From Onchocerca lupi (taxonomy: Eukaryota; Nematoda; Chromadorea; Rhabditida; Onchocercidae): a stretch of 64,000 bases of DNA. A program made the position numbers and the translations under genes. This document shows positions 23,844-38,500 of this stretch, in pieces. Every line of letters starts with the position of its first letter. The first letter of the stretch is position 1. The notes under the pieces are model-generated. The model was not told the DNA's origin and did not search any database. It was given only the letters and a program-made list of their open reading frames with translations. Location of the stretch: assembly GCA_028564675.1 (NCBI GenBank), contig JAOVVO010000291.1:1-64000 (forward strand), written 5' to 3'.

Positions 23844-25989
23844 CACACTATAATGAAATACAACTGTCTCATCCCATTTGGAATAAGTGGGTTGTTTACA
23901 AAATTACATCAAGTGAATGATGAATTAAACATTAAAACGATTCAAAGTTACAGAAATGATTGAATTTTATAAAACTGGTATTATGAAGTTTCTCGGAAAT
24001 TCCGATATAAGTCAGAATATTTAATTTAGAAAATGAAAGTAATTTTTTAAATAAGAATATGTTGAATCAGCTGCTGAGTATTGTTGTCATTGTACTTATT
24101 TTTAGCCATTGAATATGTAGAATCAATTATTTTTTGAAGTACAAGTTTGTTTTCTTCTTCAACAAATAAAAACGACTTAAAATAATGAAAAAGTAGCAGC
24201 AGAATATTGACATTATCATAGCATCGAAGGAATTTATACTAAAGCATTTCAATTTATTTTTGTTCAAATAACTAATCGAATCGTAATATTTGGTTATTAA
24301 TTAGTGAACTTTTCGTACTGACAAATAGCATGATAATTTGATATTGTCGATTAGTATGGTATAAAGAATTTAAGAAATTCTAATAAAAATGATAGTGTGC
24401 CTCAAGTGAAGATCTGTCCAAGATAGTAAAGATCAAAGAAAACTATATCTAACTTGTGTTAGCATACCGCATAAAAGCATCGAGAATACGCAATATTTTT
24501 GATATTTCCATAAATTTGATTGTATAACAATAGAATTTTACGATTTTTTTCATATATTTTTTCCACTGTTGATATTGATTTTGCTGGATGTTGATGATGC
24601 GATTGATAAATTCTTTTAAATTAAGTTTTGATTTTTAAAAAAGACTCCTTATCAACACCATTTATGACAAATATTATTTGAATGCTCATAAGTGATCATT
24701 TAAATGTTTATTTAAATGCCATATCTTTTATGATGAAAAATGAACATAATTAGCTTCTTTCTCAAAAGTATTGTCAGATAATCTGCTTCGATAATGATAT
24801 TTGACTGTCTATTACAGAGTATTAATAATTAAATATCGATGTCTTATCAGTAATTTTGAATTTTTTAATATGTCGAATTCTAATGCTGTAATTCCAAATA
24901 TTGAAATGTTACTCCTTCTAATAAAATGAAAATAGATGAACTGATCATCTACAGTAGTCAACTAATTGATTAATCAATAACTGCTAATTGATCCAACTTT
25001 ATCGAGCAGCAAAAATAGTTTATTCTTTCTAAATTGATCAAACAGATATTGTTAATTGATCAAAAATTTACCTGAATAATCAGATAGTTAACTCATTTAT
25101 ATTAATCTGATTTTAATCACTTAATCATCTGCTTCATTACTAGTGATTTTTAATAATTCATGATTGATGAACATAAAAACTGCAGATTCTTTTATTCTAG
25201 TAGAGGAACAATTGATTCGGATAATTTGTAATTGAATGTCATCCAATCGGCATTTTATTTCTGCGAATTATTCCATTAATGTAAATCCTTTCCTTTTGTT
25301 TTTATTTCCAGGATTAATTTCAATAAACCAAAGCATATGAATTAAGAATATGGTTGATGTAAGTTCAAAATTACTTCTCCAGTTCTCCATGATTGTCAAA
25401 ATTGATTTGAGCTGTATTTAATCATATCAATGGCTTATTTCTCCTGATAGATTAATATTTCTCCAGAAAAGGAAGAAAGCATTATCATGAAAAGAATTAA
25501 AAATAATCTTAATAGCTTTTATATAAATAATTTTAATAGCCGAATTGTAATATAATTGAACGAAGACAACAGAATTCAGTTTCTTTTTTAATTTTACAAA
25601 AATTTACTAATGAAATTTAGTATTATTGATTGATTGCTTAATGATATTTCTCACACAATTTAATAATTCGAATGATGCCGACAGATAACCATTTTCATCT
25701 CATCGATTTATGAGAGTAAAAAGGATTTGATTCGTATACTGATAAGCATTTGTTAAAGAACAGATAAACGATTGAGCAGCCATCAAATCAGTTGAAATTT
25801 ATTTAACAATGAAAAAATTTCATGCTCCAAGTGAATCCAACAGCCAGAAGAAATTTCTCTGTTATCAAAAAGAAATCCAAATTGTCGATTGTTTGATCGA
25901 TATTGATCAGTTCATTTAATAAATTTCATTGCACAACAAATTTGTCTATATCAAGTTTTAATGCTAATCAAAAAAAAAAAAAAAAAAAA
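23844..25989. other. intergenic, with dispersed TTGATCAA/TTAATCA-rich DNA
   Basis: No supported gene. The 24945-25190 part is dense in ATTGATCAA, TTAATCA and GTTAACT words. It loosely resembles stretches at 28060-28120 and 47380-47510, so it may belong to a diverged dispersed repeat. Confidence 0.35.
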
Positions 25990-26445
25990 AAAATTAATCA
26001 TTTTATTACTACTCATTTATTATCACTTATAATTGTCTATTGTTAAAAGTTTGTTATTATTCATAATTAATCATAATTATCTGCTGTTATTTGTTTATTA
26101 TTGTTTTTATCAATTATTTAATGATATTTTTTAGTATTAGTTTTTTTTTGTGAATTATTATTGTGTTAATCATTTGTTATTATTATTTATTATTAATTAT
26201 TTAATTAACTGCTATTATTTATCACTAGTTATATTACTATTTTTCGTTTATCGTTGTTTATTATTAATTATTCATCATTATTATTTATTATTAGTCATTT
26301 ATTATCGTTTATTATTAATTATTTATTGTTAGTTACTTAATAACATTGCTATTTCTTTATCAGTTGTTGTTATTTATTGTTATCACTGTTATCAGTCGTT
26401 GATCACTGCTATTAATCACTATAAATTGTTATTAATATTTCAATA
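25990..26445. repeat. degenerate TTATTA-rich simple repeat
   Basis: About 450 bp built almost wholly from TTATTA, TTATTTA and TTAATTA words, with strong T-over-A strand asymmetry. It starts right after a poly(A) run. The 60-codon frame at 26150-26332 is a product of this repeat. Confidence 0.75.
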
Positions 26446-26585
26446 TTATTATTGAGAATAATTTCTATATCATGTACATTACAAATGTGATTTATTTGAA
26501 ATCCCTATACACTTGACCATGAAATGCTGATTTTTTCAATACAAAATTAGTTTAGATATGAAAAATGTGAGCGATAGTTTGTTTT

Positions 26586-26637
26586 ACCTGGCAGGTCACA
26601 CTACCTGACAGGTCAAATTACTCGGTAAATGAGGTCA
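26586..26637. promoter_or_regulatory. cluster of three AGGTCA half-sites
   Basis: AGGTCA occurs at 26593-26598, 26610-26615 and 26632-26637, all on the plus strand. The first two sit in near-identical 17 bp units, ACCTG-G/A-CAGGTCA. Each unit also holds an ACCTGnCAGGT palindrome. AGGTCA is the core half-site for many nuclear hormone receptors. In DNA this AT-rich the cluster stands out, but its function and target gene are not shown. Confidence 0.4.
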
Positions 26638-27603
26638 CGAATGGCATTCGTTGCTCAGTTTTATTTCATGCCGATATAGTAGAACTAGTTTCAGTTCACT
26701 AAGAAAACATAAATCAAACTATACATAGTGTTGATTTGAATTTTTCATTCCAGTAGTTAAAAGATAAGTGATCGTTTTAATTCAAATTGTCTATCTGGTA
26801 CTAGAATTTATGATTCTATCTATATCAGTATTATCATATCTTTCAAATTTCATTTTGTTCTATTTTTCTCACTTTAAAATTGACAGGAAGTGTTTGCGGT
26901 ATTAGATTTATTTGAGAGTGGGAGAGAAAAAAAAAAAACATTACATTTTGATAAATTACAACTCAAATTTCGTCTCTTTTTTTTGGTTCCTTTTGACAGA
27001 AATTTCCTAGGAAGGACAAATCTTTGATGAATGCAATAACTTTTTTCTTTGAAACAATCGACCATTACAGTAGTTATTTTGTTTTTCTTTATCCAATCAT
27101 CTAATTTCATGAATTCATAAATGATAAAGATATGGATGAATGAAACAACTTCAAATTGCAAGCAAAAAACGAAAAATTTTCCAATCAATTGCAAATAAAA
27201 TTTCGTGATTTTTAACGAAACTGATCAACCATTCTAAAATGACAAAAAAAAAGGAATCAAAATTGCAATTGTTGATAAAGGCTGATTTCTTAGAATAACT
27301 CTCTATCAGGAATACTATCTATGTATTTAAATATATACTCACACTACTAATAAGGAATTTTAAAAGATAAATTGGCTAATTCACACTCCATTATTCAGAT
27401 AATTGATAGTTGAACTTTTTCAAAGTTTTTAAAAAAGACTTAAATAAATTCATCTGGATTTGTAACTTTAAATTTATAATCAGCCTTTGCTCTAGATTAG
27501 TCATAATTAAGTGATGCCCGCCAATTTATATATAAAATTAAAAAAGCACTCAGTAGACCTTCTCTGATATTTTCAACTTTTGTTTATAACCATCAATAAT
27601 CAA
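26638..27603. other. intergenic, nothing recognised
   Basis: AT-rich sequence. The 106-codon minus frame at 26874-27194 is lysine- and phenylalanine-rich, with runs from A-tracts and no recognisable domain. Confidence 0.45.
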
Positions 27604-27794
27604 CTTTTCTGATATAACTCAAAAACTGATTACGAAATCCTTTTGCCTTTGCTTGCATCTCTTATTAAGCTTGCGATATCTGCGACTTCAAATCAGTTAG
27701 AATCAGTTAAAAGTCGCAAATATCGCAGGCTTAGTAAGAAGTACAAGCAAAGGCAACGGAATCGGTAAGAAGTTTTTGAGTTTAATCAGAAAAG
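27604..27794. repeat. long imperfect inverted repeat (foldback)
   Basis: Two arms of about 84 bp pair with roughly 85% identity around a short central spacer near 27687-27710. Outer ends read CTTTTCTGAT and its inverted copy ATCAGAAAAG. Inner matches include TTGCCTTTGCTTG, TAAGC-TGCGATAT and TGCGACTT. The arms are GC-richer than the surroundings. It could be a foldback transposon or MITE, or encode a hairpin RNA. Confidence 0.75.
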
Positions 27795-29295
27795 CTAAAT
27801 GCTATCGTCCAAAAGCTGCTACAAGTGGTATCGATAATATATTAATTTTTTTGTTACAGTATGACGGAAAGTTTGATATTTTTATTTTCCAATTTAATTT
27901 ATGCTGAATGTTTCTGAAAAAGTCGCAAGTCAGATCGCTCTTCCAGTTCTCAAATGAAGGAATATTTTATATTGCAATACATAAATGTCAGATCATTTTG
28001 GAGATAAAGTTATAAAACGCGAGAAAACGCATTTCCACATCAAAAAAAAAAAAATGCATAATCAATAAATTACCTGGATAATTGATTAATTAACTTATCA
28101 GAAGCATTAACACGAATAGATGATGAATGCAAAAAAAGCTAAAATTTTTGTTTTTTTTTATTCAATAAAATGACTCAAACAAACAAATGACAAATTCAAA
28201 TATTATTTAATCGAATTCTAAACTCATCATTTTTTATCGGTAAATATATGATTGAAAGCTTTGGGCAAAAAAGAAAAATAAAATGAAATTTTTAAATCTT
28301 TTAAGCTATAAATTATCAAGTAAAAAGGTTCACAAAAAGTATCAGTTCTCTTTCAATGATATGACTTATATACACCAAATAATGTGAGGTTTAATATGTA
28401 GATGAAGGTGAAAGCAAAGCTATCAAACTTCTTTCGTAGAATTTGCCAAACGTTTTGAATGAAACAAAATTGATAATGATATGAAAGAGTGATTAAAAAT
28501 GTGGTTTTATGAGACGAAGAAAATTAAATTCATGCAGAAAATAAAACAAGAAAAAATAAAAATAAAATTTTCCTCTAAACACCTTGTTATTGCGATTTCC
28601 AAGCATTTTGAAATGATTTCAAAAAAAAAAAAAAAAAGAAAAAAAAAAGGAATCCAGAAACTAGCACATAATGAAACTTATTTCTCAATAACAAATGAAT
28701 ATGTTTGAACTCTACAAATATATTTTTCATGAAAAGTTGTGAAAAAATTTTTTCAATTCTGCGAAAATTTATTCAATTATTGAAATGATTTTAAATTTGA
28801 TAATGCAATATGTCATAGTATCATATCTTTCAATTGGATATGAAACAGTGATAAGAATCAATCTTTCTTTTTCTGTAAAAATCACCGAAGCTATTTCAAG
28901 AATCGAAATTATTGAAAGTAGAAATTTCGAAATTCTCAAAGAAACACGAAATTTTTTTTAGGATTTTCTTTTCTTTTTCTTTGGTAATAAAGAAATAGAA
29001 TTTTTATGATATTTTGCAGTTCAATGTTTAATGATGAATAAGAAATTTCAAAATTATTTGTCATTTAAAATTAAAAAGGGAAAAGAATTTCATCATTCTT
29101 CAATTAAAAAGGAACAACTCGGTACTGGTTACTTTGAAATAAGATAAATTGTACAAAGGACATTTATCAAACACATTTCGTCAACTAAAGATGACATTTA
29201 TATTAACTTGATGATCGCTCAATTCTACCATTTATAAAGTTGCCGAAACATTCTGTTCATTTCATTGTTCGTCATTTATTGTTCCCAACAAAGAC
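27795..29295. other. intergenic, nothing recognised
   Basis: AT-rich. The frame at 28499-28708 is driven by an A-tract and rejected. It presumably contains the promoter of the small secreted candidate that follows. Confidence 0.45.
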
Positions 29296-29771
29296 ATGGC
29301 GATTCGCAGCAATTTCCATATTTTCATCATTCTCATAACTTTTACAACAATGGTAAGAAATTAATTGTACAGAAAATTTTGAAAAAAGAAATAACGAAAT
29401 TATATCGAATGAGTAATTTTTCTCATTTATTGTTTTATTTTCAGAATTTCATTGTTGAATCTGCATCTGACAAAGAGAATCAGACGATAACTTCTTCGGA
29501 AAATTCAGTTGAATCCAAAGATAAGGTAATTTATAGCATACAATTATGCAATAATTTCTCTTTTAATCTCAAAATTACATATCACTTCTTCAATATGATT
29601 TCATAGATGCCTTTTTTACTTGTAAGATTTAAAATATCAGGCATAAATGACCTATTAGGTCGAGCAAAAATGGAAAATGCATCTTTGTGCTGCATTATTG
29701 GTTCCATTTTATTTGAAGCCATTCATTGGCATATGTTTATTCTGATTTTACACTTCAAATATATGGAATGA
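29296..29771 (+). CDS. candidate small secreted protein, three exons
   Basis: Exons 29296-29352, 29445-29525 and 29607-29771 join in phase to give 100 residues. Donors are GTAAGA and GTAATT; acceptors are TTTTCAG and TTCATAG. Exon 1 encodes a basic-then-hydrophobic leader (MAIRSNF, then HIFIILITFTTM) typical of a signal peptide. Exon 2 is a hydrophilic Ser/Glu/Lys-rich linker. Exon 3 begins MPFLLVRFKISGINDLLGR and has a Cys pair and a hydrophobic end. It might instead splice at a GTAAGA after only 15 nt. The layout resembles short secreted or peptide precursors, but no amidation (GKR-type) site is seen. I recognise no family. Confidence 0.38.
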
Positions 29772-31080
29772 TTGAAATTCAGAATTCATTTCATACTTAA
29801 AATTCATCAAAAAAGGTTCAATATTTGGTTAGAAATTTTCAACTGCAATTTTTCAGCAACTGAAAAAGAAGATTTAGTTTTTTTTTTCCAAAGTTTTATT
29901 TTAAAGCAAAACTTTACAAATATTTGAAAGCTTTTGCTGCATTCTTCAGATATCGCTGAGAAACTGTTCTACAAAAAATCCATTAAAATATACACTGATG
30001 GCCTGTTTGCTTGTTTCTTCAGAAATATTATTTTTTTAGTTTTATTAAGCTGGGAGTGTTATGCCAACTTTGCTTGTATAGAAAATTAGCAACTTTCTCC
30101 ATTCCATCATATTTATAATTCTTAAATATACTATTTTGATTTGATTTCTCTGAAAGCATTGACCATTTTTATTCATTTGAAATCTTTTACCGGAATTCAC
30201 TAAAAGCAGTGATCTATTAGAAATCATCATCAAAAATAATTTATTATTGAATTTGAATTTGCATATAATATAATACAAAGGAGAATTGGTAATTAAAATC
30301 ATAATTTTAAACGCAAAGATTAATAAAGGAAGAATTACAATGTAAAAATTTTCACTACGTTTCAAAAAATAATCCAAAATTGTTTTGTTTAAGCATGACA
30401 TAATCCCCGCTTTATTTGAAAACAATATTAGAATCCTTCTTTCCTGAAAATTATGAAAGTATAGTTTTTTTTTTTTTTTTTTTTTTGGTATATTAAATGA
30501 AATATAAATAGAATGCTTCTTGCAATTGACAGTGATAAGTATCATTCGATAATAGTAAGATATTTGATTTACTATCAAACAATATTTTATTTGAAAATGA
30601 TTTTTATACAATTGATCAAAAAGTAACCATCATTGAAGGTTAGAAAAAATAGTTTTATTCATTATTTGAAAAATTAGCCTCTCGGTATTATTAAACATTC
30701 ATTTTTTCAAAGATTTCTTTCTACCTTATTTAATATTTAAATTTATTTTTCAATTTCTGGTAATAACACTGCAAAAATTTTTTTTAATAAATTTCTTGTT
30801 TCCATCATTTTGAAACGAACGAAATAATTTAAATCTGTAAGTCGGTTTTGCATTCTCACATATTAGTTTTAATATTTGTTAAATACTTTTTTTCGTTTTT
30901 TTTTTTTTTTTTTTTTTGTTTTTTTCAAATCATATCGGCGAAAGGACGAATCATAAATTTAATTTAAGATGCTAAATCTCATTTTATCTTTCAATGTTAT
31001 GAGTATTTTGAAGATTCATTTCAAAACAGAAAAAATTTTTTTGTGCCAGTGAATTTATCTTTCAAGTATTACTCGTACTT
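29772..31080. other. intergenic; contains an unusually long AT-rich minus frame
   Basis: A minus-strand frame of 188 codons runs from 30611 to 30045. This is long for DNA this AT-rich. It contains a lysine run from an A-tract, is very Ile/Lys/Asn/Phe-rich and matches no family I know. I see no splice-linked neighbours, so I do not call it a gene. Confidence 0.4.
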
Positions 31081-31140
31081 TATCATTATCACAGCTTAAA
31101 TCCTGATATTTATCATTATCACAGCTTAAATCCTGATATT
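31081..31140. repeat. perfect 2 x 30 bp tandem repeat upstream of the GST
   Basis: The unit starting TATCATTATCACAGCTTAAA and ending TCCTGATATT is present twice with no mismatch, ending 113 nt before the GST start codon. Perfect identity implies a recent duplication. The position suggests it lies in the promoter or 5' UTR region. Confidence 0.9.
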
Positions 31141-31241
31141 TTTATAATGAAAAAAAAAAAAAAATCCTGATTTTCATTACAATGGCCATAGAAAAAGAAG
31201 AACTTTTTCATATACATGATACAGTATACTAATCATTGTAG

Positions 31242-32482
<1,241 letters not shown>

Positions 32483-35400
32483 ATTGTTTGCTGTGAATTG
32501 CTTTTTCTCATTCAAGATTTTTCATTTAAAAAAGAAACTGTTTGGATAAATTTTTGTCAGTGAAAGTTAATTTTTGCATTTTAGAAGATCATGTTGCAAA
32601 GAGAAACGTAGATTCAATACTATGACATGCAGTTAATATCTAAATTATAAACTTCCTTTATTTTTTTTCATTGAATAATATTTCATCAGGAAGTAAAGAA
32701 TTTTGGAAACGAATAAAATTTTAATTTTAAAAATTGATCAAAAAAAAAAAAAAAATTGATGATACGATTTCATTGGACAAATTCTAACCTATGGTATGCG
32801 TATTGGCTTATATTTCGAACTGAATGATCATAATAGCAAATGAGAAAGTTAATTATCAAATAAAATATAAATTTGGAATGTCCTGCGGGATGATAACAGT
32901 TGCAGAAACGATTTTAAAGATTTTTTTTCTTCGTCATGTCCAACCTTCCAAGTTTATTGTTATCATCTTTTGGTCAAGTAAAGATTAACAGAATTATTTT
33001 ATTTCTGCAATCCTTAAAATACACTAACTGTTTTCGTTTACCTTGAAAATTGTTTTTAATTGAGGGAAGCAAAGCATGCAAACAAATGTTTCTTCAAAAA
33101 TCAATTGTCCAATTATTTCGAAAAATAAATATCCGAAATTGTCAAGAACTTGAAATATTCCGAGAAAAGATGATTTATTGATAGCAATAATTGAAAAAAA
33201 AGAAGGTGAAAGATGAAAGTTAAAAAAAATACTGAATGCAAATTGAACAATATGCTACGAAGGAATCGTATGGTAATATGAAAGAATCTTGAAAATAAAA
33301 ATACTAAAAGCATTTTGAATTCCATCCGACTTTTTCTTCAACATTCTCTCATGAAGCGGATAAATTGCTGACCAATAGAATTCATCGCACAGTTTACGAG
33401 CAAGAATTCGTTAAAGTTAAAATCATTTGCGACGAAAAGCCAAAAACAATAGATTTTCCACTTGACTTCATTTAGAAAAAATTGAAAATTATAAATTACG
33501 AAATATGTGATTTGAAAAGTAAAAATTTCAGCATCTCAAATTGAGAGATCAGGAATTGACGATGTAAGGGGCAATTTTTCGTGAATATTTCCAATTGTCA
33601 TAATGAAGAAAAAAAAACTGCCAATTATAGAATAAATCTTTGCATTTTGTGGATAACAATAAGTGCATGATTTTTTTTAAAAAAAAAAAAAGAAAAAAAA
33701 GGAACGAATAAATTCTGTGTAATCATCATTTATATCAAATTTACTTCATCTCTTATTTGGATTTTGAAAAGTCTTTAAATGTTCTTTTCATTGCTTCAAA
33801 TTTTGTCATGTGCTCATTTTAAATAGTTATAATCTAACTTTTGTTTTAATAGATGTTATTTTATAGCTCGCTATAGTTATGTGAGATTTTAATCATCAAA
33901 CTTTGTTCAAGGACGGCAAGAATTTATAAAAAGATTAATTTCAAACTTGAAAGATTCCATTTTTAAGAAGGATATCATCGGTTTTTTTTTTTCTGATTCC
34001 TAGCATATTGAATATAGAGCAGTTCGCATGAGTATTTTTCCAAGGAAATATGTTTATTATAGCAAAAGGACAGGAAAGAAAAAAGTGAAAAAAAGTATTT
34101 GATAATTCAATTTCAGTTTGAAAAGTAGGAGAAAGTCGGAAAAATGGAAAAAAGTAGTGAAAAAAAAGGTTTTTAGAAAGTAATTTTAGGCTGAAATAAA
34201 CTTTTTAGTCCTTCTTCACTATCGGGAAATACTTGAGCGTATTTTCCGCATCAAAAAATTTTTTTTTTCATAGTTTCTAACGAATATTTTTTGAGAACTA
34301 AAAATTTTCAAAGAGATCAGAAAAAAATATGCTAGCATTGTAATATTTCACATATGTTAGTTTTAGCTTGAAAAAATTTTGGAAAATATGCAAATTTTAG
34401 GTAAAATAATATAAAATTAAAAATTCTTACCAAGGCTCAGTTTTCCTCTCAGTTCATTTCCCAGTTACTGTGGGAGTAAGTTCGGTGATTATTTAATTTT
34501 GTCATCAGGCGATCAAAAGAAAGCGTGAAATTTGAAATTTTGAATTGTCAATTTTTGTCGAAACTTTTCTTTAGAAATTACGTTTTTTCGAGTAATCAAA
34601 GATTAGCTAGAACTTCGCTGTCAAAAGCAACACCTTTTTTGGATTTCCTTGCCAGTGTTATTAAGTAATTCACAATTTTCTTGCAATAATTCAAACAAAC
34701 AGTTTCATTTCAAGTTTTCTCAAACTTCGACCTTTTTTCTTGACTAAAAAATCAATTTTTGAAAAAAAAACTTTGAAAATTCTCAAAATACATGAAATAA
34801 GCGTTGCTAATGAAAAATATGACTAGTAGCTATCGCCAACCTAAATTATTACATTGAAATTCAAATTTGAAGAATTTTTATCCAAATTTTACGGATTTTT
34901 ATAGCAAATTGTTGTTGTATCTTCATTTTAACTCATATTTTCGTTTTAAGTAAGCTTTTTAGAGCATTTTCCAGTTTGTTCAATTTTTTCTGAGGTAGGA
35001 AGTGTTCAAAATAACTCGAAGAAAAGGAAAAATAAAGTAGAACTTATTAGAGTGAAATCGAGCTAGATTGAATTCTGTAATTCTTGATTAAGAAGTAGTT
35101 ATCATTCGCATATTTATAATTTTCAAATTAGGAAAACATTATCAAAAGAAGGGAATTGTAACAAATTACTAGAGAGCTTACTGTATCTGATAATTTTACA
35201 GTATTCGATTGGTAAACTTAAAAATGAGTTGCTAAATCGTATTTACCCTAAATTAAATCCGGATATTAGCCTGAGTTTAATTTCAACATTCACTTCAGTC
35301 ATTTTCGATGTTGTAAATCTCATATATTGCTAATTCTAATTAAATCTCAAATTGTATTATAGCTTTTTTTTCAAAAATATTTAGCCTGATATTTTTAGTA

Positions 35401-35502
35401 TTTCATTTGTCAAAAAAATGGCAATAACCGATAAAATTACCTTCTTTACATTTCCTTTTCTTGATGAAATTAAATTTTTGTAGAAATTATAGATTGAGGA
35501 TC
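32483..35502. other. GST 3' UTR and intergenic spacer
   Basis: About 3 kb of AT-rich DNA between the GST and the large membrane-protein gene. The minus frame at 33113-33325 is phenylalanine/leucine-rich noise. No RNA gene or ordered repeat is recognised. Confidence 0.5.
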
Positions 35503-38500
35503 ATGAATTTGGCTATAATTGTGATAATTACGGTATTGCTTAGCCAACGATTGATAGAATGTCAAACAGAATGCAGTGGGAAAAATTTTAAAACTGTTAG
35601 TCTTCTATTTTTCTATCCATTCTACTAGTTGAGCAACATTCTCAACTAATAATGCATGAAAACAATTATTACTATTTCATTATTCTTGCTGGAATTCGAT
35701 TTTTAAACGAACTTTTGGATGCAAAAAATTTGAAATTGCTTTTCCCTCTTAAGCTTGAATGTTTTGCAGGCTTTACCGGATCCGGATTATGTAATATTTG
35801 GAACGCGTAACGATACAAGAGTTGTCCTTTTACCGAGCAGTCTTATAAATAATTCTTCCATGTAAATACTTTTGTTCTTCTCATTCAAAATTAAGCAATT
35901 TTTTTTTTTTTTTTTGCTAAAATTTGAAATAAATGACATTCAAATTCCAAACATATAATTAAAGGTCTAATATTATTTTATGAATATAAGATAGGTGCGA
36001 GAATAATCCAGATGTTATAAATCTAAAAAGTCTTTTTCTTCCAATTTCTGAAATGATAAGAATGTAATAATATCCTATTTCTCATGTTTGTCAGCTTTCA
36101 AACTTTCTGATACTAGAACAAGATAATTTGATTATTGAAATTTTTCGAAAAAAATTAACCTTAATGAGTAGCTAAAAAATAAAAATTGCACTCTGCAAAT
36201 TTTTGTTATCAAATTACAGATTATTTAATAATTTAATAAGCTACTCAATTAACTTTATAAAATTATTAATTGAAAATTAAATTACATTTATTATTATGAT
36301 TAAAGCATCAATAAATTGCCAAATTTGTTGGAAACTGATATTTTGACGAAAGGTAAAGAAATTTATCACTATGACGTAAGTGACTTTTAAATCATTTAAA
36401 ATTGCTTTGCACTTTTTCGAGAATTATTTTCATGCAGTAATTTTACCATTAAAACAATTAAATGAAATGTAAAAGCGTTAGAAAAGATATTTCTATCGGA
36501 AATCTAAATTTCATGAAATGAAACAATTCTTGTTTTTTTTGAGTAGCAAAAAGAATTAAGCAAATAATAGATGGCATTAATTTCTTTGACATTTATGTAA
36601 AAAAGCAACTCATCAAAATGATTTAAAATGATTTACCTAGCATCAATCAAGTTTTGAGATTTACGTGAATGAACATCTGCTGTTACGAATAAGTAATTTG
36701 CATATAAAGGATAGGAGATTGATAGTGAAAAAAAAAAAAAAGGTTGCAAATATGCGTCGAATAAAATAATAAAAGAAATCATTATTTTTTTTTTTAAATA
36801 TGAAAATTTATCCATTTTTCAAGAACATGTAGCCACCTGAAATCTGATCATGCAATCGCTTTTCATCTTCTTTAAGAGAAAAATTTAACGATGCTTCATC
36901 AATTTTTCTCAAAAAATAATTTATTTTATTGATTTTTTTCTTCTAGGCAATGCTGATCGAAGTACACGGTTTATTACAATTTTTAACTACCTGGCAAGAA
37001 GAAACCGTTTATGGTACATTCTATATGATTACAGTTTTGTCATATTTCGAAGGATTTCAATTGGAATTTGTACCAACAATCGATAAAATTATACATAAAA
37101 CAAAGCTCACAACATTGATGTATTTCTCTGATTTGAAATATCCTTATTACCATTTTAAAACGACAAAAGACAGTGAAGTTTTCTTTGCACAAGTAGTTGA
37201 GGAAGCTGATCCTCCGGAACAATATCAAATTGTTTTTGGGGTAAGTTAATTGTTTATTTCATTTGAAAAAGAAATTTGATTATCAAAAATCCTTTGCACT
37301 TTTTTTTTCTTTTTTTTTTTTTGAAAGAAAAGATGCGAAAAAATTGCAATATATCTTTTTTGATTATAATTTGCTTTTAAAGTTGAATTATATTCTTCCA
37401 TGAGTTGATTTACTATAATTATTGAGTTTATTAAACTTTCTCAGATTCTGCGTTAGATTCTCAAGCGTCGTAGGCATTGATTTTAATTATTTTTTTCGAC
37501 CTTAACTTAATAATGGCTTTTGACTTCATTTCATCCATTGATGTGAAAGATATAGAAAACATTTTGGTTAATTAAAAAACAAATTTCCCTCCCTTCTTTG
37601 CATATTTTCCTTCTTTCCTAATTTTAACACATCTATAGTGCCAGTCAGTTATATCCATTTCATTTTGTTTACATGTTCGTTTTTATATAAGAGAATGTCA
37701 ATCTTCTATTCATTTTAAAATTGAAATCAATTTTATTGCTATTAAGCTCCTTTATGTTGAAAATTTGAATGTTTCAATTATTATAACAAAAAATCGTATA
37801 AGATGATGAAAATTAATATATCTTCTGCCTATTTTTGATTAGTGAAACATTGATTTTTCTTTCTTTTTGCTTTTTAAATTATGAAATTATTCTTCAAGGC
37901 TGAATTTAAACATTGACAGCAACAACGTATTTTTATTTTTAATCATTTACTTACAAAATAAAAAAAATGTCTAATCGCTCATTCAATTATCTTAGTTATT
38001 ATTTTTGACTTCGAACTTCCATTCCACATATCTCCGCGATTCCATTCAATGCCATCATCTCCGTGAAATCTTCCAGATATATGTCTCTATCAAAATAAAA
38101 ATTTAGAATAGAATGACAGGATCGAATATTTCGGTATACAGGTTGCTAGCAAAGCTGTAAAAATACTAAAGTTTAAAAATATTTAATAAAAATGTGAATG
38201 AAAAAATGAATTTTAACATTAAGGAATGTGAAATGTGAAATTGTGAAACGAAATTTTCTTATAGAGGACAGGAACGAAATTATTCGTTCAGGACGTACTA
38301 AAAATTAGTGAGAAATGGGTTACACCGACTGCCAACTTTATGGCCGTAAATAAAGGAGAATCAAATAAATGGTAATTAAAATTTTATAATAATAATAAAA
38401 AACTCGAAATTTATTTGAATGTTTGAATCGTTAATCGAACGATTCAAATAATGTATCTCAGTTAATATGTAAACACTTACCTAATTTGAATTATAATATA

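Noticed and set aside
26150..26332. 60-codon frame
   Set aside because: Translation of the TTATTA-rich simple repeat (Leu/Tyr/Ile only).
26874..27194. 106-codon minus frame
   Set aside because: Low-complexity, homopolymer-driven, no splice partners or motif.
37040..37228. 62-codon minus frame
   Set aside because: Antisense shadow of exon 36947-37240 of the large membrane-protein gene.
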